Part shown: one piece after another, positions 1 through 12,000 of the stretch
How positions within the stretch are numbered: the first letter of the stretch is position 1
Layout of the letters: each line of letters opens with the position of its first letter
NCBI RefSeq assembly: GCF_012273895.1
Contig: NC_052106.1
Span: forward strand, 2,666,001-2,730,000
DNA from: Zerene cesonia
Taxonomy: Eukaryota > Arthropoda > Insecta > Lepidoptera > Pieridae
DNA: 64,000 nt
Direction of reading: 5' to 3'
Program-made: the position numbers and the translations under genes
The notes under the pieces: generated by a model
Told to the model about the DNA's origin: nothing
Database searches by the model: none
What the model saw: only the letters and a program-made list of their open reading frames with translations

Positions 1-80
1 TTATGTAGCCAAAGCATGTTAATTAATAAAGGTAATTGTTGGGTTAATGGAAACTGTTATTAATATTCAAATAATTTCAG

Positions 81-3000
81 AGTTGTCCGGGCTAGAGCTG
101 GAAGGCTTACAGTACAAGATATAGCTGAAACTCTGTATACAATGGCTATACCAGATCCCTCTATTGCACAATTAGAGGACACTATAAGTCTTGTAAGGGG
201 CACAGAGCTAGGCACAGCCCCCTTATACCTAATGTCTGGGTCCACTGAAGTCACATCCGCAATCCTAACAGTTGTTGAACCATATTCCATTAGAGTGAAC
301 ATTCGGCCTTCAAATTTAATTATACAAGGAGATGAGTTTTCAGTACATTGTGTTGTTTATGACCAGGATGGTCATGCTTTAACAGCAGGTCAGGATATTT
401 TGATAAGGCTATCTGTAGAGGGCGAGGCTAATGTTGATTTGCTGAGGTCTACAGAGAATGGCACTATTACTGATGCAATTGCACACAGCTCTGGGACATT
501 TACAGTGACAGCAAAGCTTTATTCAATAGCAGGAAGGAGTGTGTCGAAAAGGGTATGTTATTTCCTTAACTTAAACATGACTTTATATTCGCATAGATGC
601 AATTCTATTCATTACTATTTTGTTTCAATTTGTGTAGGGATCCTTAAAATTGAAAAGTTATTAAAGAGTATAACATTTTTTATTAGCTACAGCAGGTTCA
701 GGTGTATAGTGTCTGGGCAAACTATAGCCTATGTGCTAATACAGCCTATAGTCAGTTTTTATGTGAAAGAGTAACAAACACACATCCATAGTTTCAAATT
801 TTCCTGTTAACAGTATTAGTATGATTGTGTATAGTACCTTGTTATTTTTTATGTTATGATTGGTTTTCCAGGTTGAGGGACAAGCTTCAGCAGTTGCTGT
901 TAGTCGCGTCGAGATTGTACCTCCAGAGTTATTTATTGCTTGGACAGATTCAATTCAGTGAGTCTTTTCGCATAATTAAAAAATAAATTCGCGAATATTT
1001 TTGTGTCATGTAACATCTTCTGAATATACAAATGGTTTTGGCTTTAAATTGAAGTACAAAATAAAAAAAAAATTATCACATGAAAAAATTAATCATATAT
1101 TTAAATTTCAGTAGTATAGGTGAATGAATTATATTTTAATAAGATAATTTTTGGTATGCATGTTTTTCGTTCTCATTTGACAGGGATATTAAACTAAAAC
1201 ATCGCGGCGGCGGTGACGAACCGGTGACTTGGACAGAAAACGAAAATGGTCACAGTGCTCTTTCTCTGTCTGACAATGGTGTAGTGACTGTGCGTGGAGT
1301 GGGACAGATGGATGTTGGCGTGCATTTGACTAAATACTCGTATATACGAGCGTCAGGAAGGTACGTATTATAATATTTACTGAATTATTGATTTGACATT
1401 GAGCGAATTGAGCAAAAAATGTCCCACAGAACTTTGTGGTCACATTATATCCACATCGCGAAATTCGTGTTATTATATTACGTATTTATAATTAACGCAC
1501 ACGAGGCATTGCGCAATGATAAAAAGGCATGACGCGTTCTGACAATTTATAGTTTACCATATTTTTCATTAATCGACTTTTTGAATGGATTTAAAATGTA
1601 TCAAATAGATGATTAAATTCTCCGCCTTTGTGATGTTTCTGTTCATTTGTTTATTCATTCCAGGGTTTGGTCAGCAGTGCCAGAAATGGTGCAAGTATCG
1701 AGTTCGGGACACGCGCGAGTTGGTAGACCACATTATTTGCACATTGCACTAACAGCAACGCATCCATCCACTGGCGAACTGTATAACTTCCACACGTAAG
1801 TTGTCAATGAGATTGTGTGTGTGGGTTTTTTTATTACGTAGTTGAAGTTGATTGCTTCTTCCTTTTTAAATTTTATTTCATGAACTCTATCGAGGAGCTC
1901 ATGAAAAAGTGTAACATTGAAGTTTAGGGTTGTAAAATATTTCAAAATATGTTTACAAACATGCTTTATGCAAGTTTGCTCTATTCATAATATAAATATG
2001 GCCTGTAATAGGTAATTTTTCTATGATGTTCTTTTTAATTTCCACTTCAGATGTGATTGCAACTCATTCGCTGTATCTTTACTGGAGGGCCCGGAGCCAT
2101 TTAATGTGACTGCAGTGCCCTGGATGCAGCCAGTTGGTAAGTAAGCTTCTGTTTTATTATTTTTTTTTTTGTTCTGTTGCATTCATCATCACCATCATAT
2201 ATTCGTCCTTATGGGAAAAAAAAATATACATATATATATTGTTTTTAAATGATGACAAACTAGAATATTATGTCTATGGATACAACAAAATTATATTTTT
2301 TTATACCAATATTATTAGGAATTTTTTTTTGTATGCCTGTACTAAGTATACTCCATAACTGCTACACTGCATTTTTGTCACATTCACCATTTGAAAGCTA
2401 CAATGTTAATGATGATATATTTTTTTTCCTGGTTACCTTTGGCTTGAGTGCAGTCATTGGTAAATACAGTATTTATTAATGTAATATAAGAATCTTGTAA
2501 CTGAACGTCTAGTGCACTACATAGTAAATACATGTTAATCGGTATTTTTGATATTAACACTATGCATATGTTTTTTGTGAGTCCCAAAGCATGTGTGGTG
2601 CAGAAGAAGTGTAAAATATATTTAATTAATAATTCGATTAACATACAGTATTTGCTAATAGTGAATCGTCATTTAATGTTATTGTGTATCTGTTCCCCAG
2701 AGGGCGCTTGCTGCGTGGTGGAGTGCTGGTGGCGCTCGCGCGGCGTGTCTGCGGTGCGCGTGTCGCGGGGGCGCGCGGGTGACGTGGCGCGGGTCGCGGT
2801 GCGGGCCGCGCCTGCGCTCGTCTGGCCGATGAGGGCTGCCGCACTCACTACTGCTACGCTGCCCGTGAGTTGCCAGCTTTGTGTTCTAATTTAAATTATG
2901 TAGCCGATTTTTAGTGGAACATGGTAAACCATATTCCAATGCTGTAGTCATTTTTGCCGTAAACGATATTATATTTTCATGAATTTCAGGTACTTGCTGA

Positions 3001-6000
3001 AGGTGAAGCTCTTACGCCGCTGTCACTGGAGCCCCGCACCGCTGATATTGTTCCCAGAGATGGTCAGCCGCCGCACAAGTACCCAGATGTTCAACTTTTT
3101 ACAATGAAATGTCGTAGGGTATGTAATATGCATGAACAAAATATTAGTTACTGACCCGCAATTTAGATATCGCTAAAATATCTCTTTTCTTTTGTAAGTA
3201 TAAAAAATACATAAAAATTCTATCACTTGGACTATGTAACGACACTGTTTATTCAATGGTTATCTATACTAATATTATAAAGCTGTAGAGTTTGTTTGTT
3301 TGTCTGAACACAGTAATGTTAAGAACTACTGGTCCCATTTGTAAAATTCAGTGTTAGATTAGATAGCCGAATTATTTAGGAAGATTGTATATGTACCACA
3401 GGCGAAGCCGGGGAGGATCGCTAGTACCAAAATAAAATCTGACAATGACAATGGCCCATACATGAGAAAATCAATGTTACACCATACATTTTATTGGAAT
3501 TTTTTGAATTATTAGTAGTTGATTTTAACGCACAGAAAGGCGAAGCTCGTCTCGAACTGAGTTCAGAAGTGGAAGGTGAGAGAGAAGCGAGCGAGTTGGA
3601 AGTTTCATGCGCGCCGCACGTGTCCCGGGTCAAGTTGGAGCCCACTGAACCGCCGGGGAATTGTTCCGCTAGCACTAGGTAAAGGTTTTATAACAAACGC
3701 ATACTATATATAAATTTTGTTTAATAATTACCTGGACGTATGATTTGCTATGGTTCATTATGGTACGGAGGAGACATGAGGAAAAAAAGAAGCAATATTT
3801 CAAGTACATTGTTAGAACCCATAAAATTATTTGAGCATTGTAATATTTAATGTATAACTTTCGTAGTTTTTAAAATTTATAGAAACCAACATGATTCTTT
3901 TTTGTCAATAAATATAGAATTGTAAATCACATTGCATAATAAAAGTACCTTAAAATTTTAAAATTAATACCAAGTAAATCTACATTTCACTGTGTGAGGA
4001 TGGTATATGGCCATCAATTGTTTTTGTTGTGAACCTTTTTTTCCATGTAAAAGTATTTAAAAAAAATGACATACCTAATTGGTGTTATAAAGTATTTTTG
4101 TATGTTTTTTTTTCAACAGAGTATGGATACGCCCTGGTCAAGAAGTGTCTGTGAAAGTGACATTATACGACGCAATCGGTAGGGAGTTGTTAGACGAACA
4201 AGGACCAAGGATGACATGGGAAACTCAACCTAATCACATTGGAATAGAGTACAAAGCTACAGATAGAATGTTTGTCGAAACCAATCCGGTATATGCCCCA
4301 GTACCTGTACCTATGAATTATTATCAGGTTAGTGCTTAATAGAATAAAAATTGTAAATAATAAAATAAAAGAGAAAAATAATGAGTGCTATTAAATTCTA
4401 TATTAGTATGTAATGAGAAATAACTTAATAATTATTGTCAGACTTAAACAACTTTTTACGTATTTAATCAAAACGTCGAGTTATTATGTAGTTGTTTTAT
4501 AAAATGTTATCTGTTTACAGTTGGTATCCGCGGAAGAAAACGCAATTGGATGGTCTGGAGTGTTGAAAGCTGATATTCCAGAAGCTTCTGCCACAATACA
4601 AGCTAAGGTTGTGGCGCCTCTCAAATGTGAGCCAAATAAGGTTTGTGTAAATTATTATTTTAACAAAACTTTGTTCATTATTGATATGCTTAATGAATAT
4701 ATTGCCTATTTGAATAGAATGTTTTTTTTTTTTTTCACGAAAAAATATTACTTTTTTATGTTCCTTACTTGTCCTAATTATTTGTAGTATCGATTTTTGT
4801 ATTTTTTATTTTTATAATACAGGTGAACTTAGCGTGGGAGAGTGAAGTAGCCCCAAACATAGCTACAATCAGCGGTGGCAGTGGACGGTACGCTGTCGAG
4901 AGCCCGAAAGGTGTGACGGCAACGGTTGACAGTGGAATATTAAATGCTATATTACCAGCGCCTGGGTCTTACGACTTGACCATTGTTGATTTGTGCGTTC
5001 ATGGGGAGCGGCAGACTGTTGAGGTGGGTTTATTTTATTCTTTTACTGTTAAATAGACGCTCGTCCAGGCTCCGCCCGGATATCAAGATTCCTGCTTTAT
5101 CCCAAGGGAGCATTTAATCGGGATAAAAGGTATCCTATCACTCAAATCAGCTCATACCCTATCTGTTTAGCAAAATTCATCAAAAACCGTTCAGTTTTTT
5201 CAGCATGATTAACGGACAAACATCCAAACAAACTAACTTTCACATTTATAATATTAGTGCTAAGTGTTATTTAATAGATAATGTTAATACAACATATTCG
5301 ATCACATATAGAGTAGTTTGTATACTAGGGATCATATGTAGTAAATTAAAACAATTAATTAACGACGTATATCAACATAAATTCCAAATTCCAGGTGAAC
5401 ATCGAAGAAGTGCTAAGCGTGGAGGTGTCAACGGCACGCGCTGTATGCGAAGGCGCGTGTGTCCCAATCAGTGCGCTGGTGCGAGGCGTGTCCCATAGAT
5501 ACTTGAGCAGCAGCCGCGATCCGGAGTGGCGGACCAGTGGCGATGTTGTGGTCAAGGGGACCAACCTGTGTGGCCTGAAAGAAGGTTCTGGAAGGGTCAG
5601 AGCGTCGCTGGCTGGCGTGTGGAGTTCGGAAGTTGAGGTAACCTGAATTAGATTTGAAATAGATTATTAGTTCTGGTATGGAATTTTTAAAAAAGTTGGG
5701 TGTACACTTCTATACAGACGATTATTATTAAGTTGCTTAGTGCTAAGTGAGTTTTGAAATGCAATTAAGAAACCTTAAAATCCTTAATTGGACAGAGAAA
5801 ATGTAATGTTACATTTTATAGAAATAAAATATGTTTTCAAGTTTATTAATTTACCTAACATTTTTTATATACAGGTCACGGTGTTCCCCAGTCTTCGTAT
5901 AGTACCTGAACGATCGCGTTTGCCCCCCGGAGCCAGATTACAGCTGCGACATGCAGGTGGACCTCCGATGCATCTCGCCAGTTTAACCTACAAACTTAAA

Positions 6001-9000
6001 CAAGGAAACTCATTTGTTGAGGTAGAATAAGACATAAAAATCTAGTTACTGCCTAAATTCGGTCTCAAAGGACCAATACAAATGCTACTAATTGTAACCC
6101 CAAAATAAATAAAAATTTTATTGAATAAAGATTGATACTTGACAAGCTTACATCCTCTAATTATGAATGACATTATTAATTTAGAAGAAAATATGTTTTA
6201 ATATGTCGTACTTTATGTATTTCTCAATACTTTTTTATTTCAGGTATCGCCAACAGGAGCCGTGCAGGGAGTAAACTTAGGTTCGGCGCGTATCGTTCTT
6301 ATCGCCTCCGATATAACTAACGTTGAATTGGCCACAGCTGAAGCTGAAATTGAGGTAAGTGATTATCGAGGCATGTCACATGCATTTTATATGTATGCTT
6401 TACATTTCATATCATAGCATACATCACAATAGTGATCATGATTTGCATCGTATAATTACTGTGGACTTTATTTTCTTGAATGTTCTTCGATGGTTCCAGG
6501 TAGTGCCAATAACGAACCTCCGGGTGCGCGCGTCCACGCAGACGCTGCTGGTGGGCCAGCCGGCGCGCGTGTGGGTGGAGGCGGCGGGGCTGGGCGCGGC
6601 GGCGCTGTGGGCGCTGCACCCGCCGCCGCGCGCCGCCTGGACGCTGCGCGACCCCGCCGCCGGGGCCGCCGGGGCCGCTACGCTCTACACCGCGCACGCT
6701 ATGGGTGAGTGGCGTGGCGTGAGCGGTCACTTGTGACGCAGGAACGATCCTTTTGTTGGAATCGCATGGTGTGACGTCACAAAATGGCGCAGGAACGATC
6801 CTTTTGTTGGAATCGCATGGTGTGACGTCACAAAATGGCGCAGGAACGATCCTATTGTTGGGATCACATGATATGACGTCACAAAATGGCGCAGGAATGA
6901 TCCTTTTGTTGGAATCGCGTGGTGTGACTTCACATAGGCTCGTATCATATGACGTCACTATTTGGCTATCTATAATATAAGTTGTAATTCAACGAATAAT
7001 TCAAGTTAAGGATTAACATTTGTATTTGAAAATGATCGAAATTTAAATTAGACTATTATTCAAATGGAAAAATAAATATCTATTCACGAAAAATTGAGAT
7101 TCACAAAAAAAAAAACACGCAAAATTGCTCTGAGTGAAATGGGGCAGTAAAACGTTATTAAAATTTTTTAATTCGTTACTTCAGATATGTTAGAGAGAAC
7201 GGCCGCAGAGGGATTGTCGATACGCGTGGTGCCTCTGAAAGCCGGCGTTATAACTATCGACGTTCGAGTGCGGAATATGGGACAGGTAGGATTATTACTA
7301 TGAGAAAAATTTCAAAGTAGATAATTTCTATTATACATTTATAAGACATATAGAGCTCTATAATTTTTCTTACAGTCTTATGCTTGGCATTTTGGTTAGA
7401 ACTGACTTCAATTTTGTTTATTTTCAAACCTCAATAAGTGTCTTTCATTATATTTGATACTATATGTATTATAGTTTGACATATCAAATGATTAAAATTG
7501 ATTGTGTTCTGTGTAAAATAGAAAACGTCTTACAGATATCCGAAACGCGTTCCTGGGATAGCACAATCGAGATCCTTGCTATAACAGATATCAAGACATC
7601 AGTAGAAGGCTTATCAAAGGAGGTGGCCACCGGAGAAAGACTTGCTCTGGCTGTAGGAGCCACTGTGAAACTGCACTCAGCTCCAAGAAGTAACTGGGTG
7701 TCGTATGATGATGGAGCATTTGATTTGAGACCAAATGGTGAGCTGGTTGCTATGAGACCGGGACATGGGGTGGCTGTAGCGAGGCATAAAGATGAGAGGA
7801 ATGGAATCCATCGGGAGAGTGTAAGTTCTCTTGTGTATCATTGTGATTTAGCTGTTAATATTGATAAAATTTAAAAGACATTCTAGTTTTATTGATTGTA
7901 ATTGTGAGGAAACTGGATATTTAAATATGATGATTTTTGCAGTAATTGAATGAACTAAATTAATTTTACGTACAACTACCCTGCCCTAGCCAAAATCGAA
8001 TATCAGTTTTTTAATTTTTTAATCTATACCTAACAACACTATAAATTAACTTATTAATCCCCGTAACATAAAGATGTAGCCAATAAAAATATATTCTATA
8101 AAGCGGGCGAGGTGCATTTGATAATTTTTAACAACATCCGCAGATAATCCACGTGGAAGTGGCCACCCCGCACTACTGCACCGCCGAGCCGTCCGGCGAG
8201 GACGAGGCCGGGATACGGGTGGTGTTGCGCAGTGCTATAGGACGCCAGCTGATCGGGCCGCAAGCCAACACCTCGGTGGCGCCGCCTCACGTTGCGCATG
8301 CGCGACCCGCTGCGAGGTAAAACTTACACACACACACACACATACACACGCACATACACACACATGCACAAAAACACGCACGCGCACACATATTCACACA
8401 CAATAGTGTGACAGTGTATCTTGTGACTGCGTAACTACATTGACACTACCTGTGGTAATATAATAGATATATATTGAATATGTTGGATTTCTTACCTGCG
8501 GAATATTTCAACTGAACCCATATTGCAAAGAGGAAATACGTGTGTTTTTGCATGTATTTATAATGATGTTACGCATAAGCTACTGGATCAATTACAAAAA
8601 TTCTTTCATTATACGAAAGCTGCATCTTCACTGGCGAAACCGGGGCGAACAGCTAGTGTTACATATGCATTGTTCTCTTTTCAGTGGTCTCGGAACGGAA
8701 CTGTTGCTATCGAACATAGATGGAACCGGCGCGTTTATGGGATTCCACAGTACTATTGGAGGACATACCGTATCTGATGAAGTGTGGGTCTCATCTACCG
8801 ACGCTAGTGTAAACAGGATATTAGGTTTGTTTTTACATTTACATTGTTTTTTTTTTTCTTTTTTGGAAAGATCTAAATTGAACTGTTTGCAATTGAATTT
8901 TATGATTTAAATGGAAACAACGTGGTGATAGATTTTGTGTTCGGCCCTGAAAAATATTTTATTAAATAGATCATATGCGGGAATGGATGTTACTGTTTAG

Positions 9001-12000
9001 TCAGTGAAAATTTAAACTCTTCTTCTTAAATGAAATGACAATTTTTCGAAGAACTTATTTACTTAATAATCTGTTATTTTGCCTTAAGAAATTGTCACAT
9101 CTAAACTAAGCCCCCGTATTAATGGTAAACCTCCTCCATTTGAATGTTTCTTTTTGTGTATCTTACCTTATAACTTTTTACGGTGTAAACCGATTTTGAT
9201 GGTTTGAAAGCTTGTGCCTCCCCCGTGGGCCCATTTAAAAGGAGAAATTTCGAATGCAGTCTATTTTTTCCATACATATATTAATTGTTAGAAATCAAAA
9301 AGAAGGGATTGAGTTTAATATTAGTTTGGTTTTAATAAGAATGTATTGCGATTCTACATAAACGCTTAATTGATGTAGTCAGTTGAAAAAAAAACGCAGC
9401 CAGTCACAAAGACTATTAACAAAGTGAGGTTATTTGGTCGAACCAAATAATCATTGAATAAACAACGTACATACAACAACCAAGGTACAATCCCTTCGGA
9501 TGCACCCCGTTTCTAAGTGATTCGACATTTCGGATTCGATATCTAAACGAGTATTGACAAATTATGAAAAGCGACTGTATCTTTATTGATAATTCATGCA
9601 AAAGGTTATTAAAACATAATTGTATATGTCCGACAATATTCAATTTTTCGCTTCCCAGCGGTGGGCGGGTGGGTGGTGTGCCTGGAGGGCGTGGGGTGGC
9701 GCGGCGGCGGCGCGGTGCGCGTGCAGGCGGGCGCGGGCGCGTCGCTGGCGCTGCTGGCCGCCGCCGCGCCCGCGCGCCACGCGCTGCGCCGCGACCGCCC
9801 CGCCGCCGCCGCCACCGTGCAACAGCTGCCTATCAAAAAGGTAACCCATTCTATATAATATGATGATGGTGATGATGATGAAAACATTTTCTACATGAAA
9901 TTAACAGCGCCAGAGTGCAATGGCTGCCTATCAAAGAGGTAATCCATTCTCATTTATCACTGTGATGGTGATGATGATGATGATGATGATGATGGAAATA
10001 TTTTCTACGACAATGATGACAACGATTTCTGCATGAAATTACCTCGATGAGGAAACACGTAACATTCATAAGGATTCATAATGGCTTATGAAAAAGTGCA
10101 TGCATACCTATGTGTTTATTTAATAATTTTTGGAAATATTATTTAGATGTTATAGATTGTAATACAATAAGGTAACAGAATTTGCGAACTATTTTGCAGT
10201 TCTTATTAAGATACAATTCATTTACTAATGTATATAATTAAAAATATCGGAATAATAGTAATGCATTTTAATAAGAAAAATGCATTAATTTTAATGTCAA
10301 TTATATATATACTCTTAATAAAGTGTGACGTTATATTGCATAATGTCACTAGTTTTGGTGGATAAACATATTATGGGAATTTTTTATTATATTACAGATG
10401 GAATTTATACCCGGCGAATGGCCTGCATCATTCGTGCCGCTGATAATAGACTCCGACCTGGGCACCGGGCCGGTGCTCTGTACTGAGGAGCAGAAGTACG
10501 CGCTGGAAGGGGTCGAAGTCGAGTTGCCATACATATGCAGGACCAAGCCTCCGCATACTGCACAACCAGTTTTGGATCTGAAGAACGGTATTTGTCATAT
10601 GAATGTTTAGACTAGATTATACAAACACACACAATAAGAAATATAAAGGTTCACACGCCTCGCCCGTAGGTGATAGCGTGATAATATGTAGCCTATATGT
10701 TGACCCGACCTGTTAGTAATAACAAGCAAAATTTGAAGCAAATCCATGCAGTACTTTGTGAGTTTAGCCAGGACATACTCGTACATACAGACAAACAGAC
10801 AAAAATTCTAAAAACTATATTTTTGGCTTCAATGTTTATTGTAGATCACGCCCCAAGTTTTTTTTTTTTTTGACTACTAAGATTTGATTACATGTATAGA
10901 TATTTCACTGAAAGAACAATGGCACATTGTCATAAATTAAATTAGTTGTAACTTAATAGTAGCGACCATACGTTGAAAATATTTGAAATTGTTCGGCGTT
11001 AGTCTATGAGTCACTTTGTGATAAATTATGTCTTTAAGCTTCAAAAAACATTAAGATTTGAACATTATAAGCTATGTGATACGAAAGTGCATCGTGCATT
11101 CTATGGGAATTTGTTGTTGGTTCAAATTCTCAACAATCATCCTAGATATATATTTTTTTTATGTCACAGTCGGCAATGGAGCTGGTGGGATGCCTGATGG
11201 TAAGCGCTACCACCGCTCATGAACATTTGTAGAGGCGTAAAGTCGATTACAGACCTTATGCCTCTACAAATGGATTGCTGACTTTAAATTGGGAAGGGAT
11301 TAAGAAAGGATTGGGGAGAGGAATAAAGGAAAGGACTGGGAAGGGGAAGGAAAAGGATATGGGCCGCCGGCTCCCCCGCTCACCGAACGAAACAGCAGAA
11401 TGCTATTTAACGCCGGTTTTCTATGGGGGTGAGGTACTTCCCCGCTGTGAGCTGGCCCAGATTATGTTACCCCCACAAAATTGAGCTTTCTATAATTATT
11501 TTTAATACCAAAAATGAAAAGAAAATTTCTTTTATAAAAAGACTAGCTGCGTCCCGCGGTTTCACCCGCGTAAGTCCGTATTCCGTAGGAATATTGGGAT
11601 AAAAAGTTGGTTATATGTTATTCCAGTTGTCCCTCTATTTATACACCAAATTTCACTGCAATCGGTTCAGTAGTTTTTGCGTGAAAGAGCAACAAACACA
11701 CACACACATCCTTACAAACTTTCGCATTTGTAATNNNNNNNNNNNNNNNNNNNNNNNNNNNNNNNNNNNNNNNNNNNNNNNNNNNNNNNNNNNNNNNNNN
11801 NNNNNNNNNNNNNNNNNNNNNNNNNNNNNNNNNNNNNNNNNNNNNNNNNNNNNNNNNNNNNNNNNNNNNNNNNNNNNNNNNNNNNNNNNNNNNNNNNNNN
11901 NNNNNNNNNNNNNNNNNNNNNNNNNNNNNNNNNNNNNNNNNNNNNNNNNNNNNNNNNNNNNNNNNNNNNNNNNNNNNNNNNNNNNNNNNNNNNNNNNNNN

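Noticed and set aside
6407..6980. Long overlapping frames on both strands, one of 183 codons
   Set aside because: They are open because the 51-bp repeat is divisible by 3 and because the exon beside it is GC-rich; the peptide is a simple repeat.
9564..9887. Several Arg/Ala-rich frames on both strands
   Set aside because: They are shadows of the GC-rich Nup210 exon 9659-9840.
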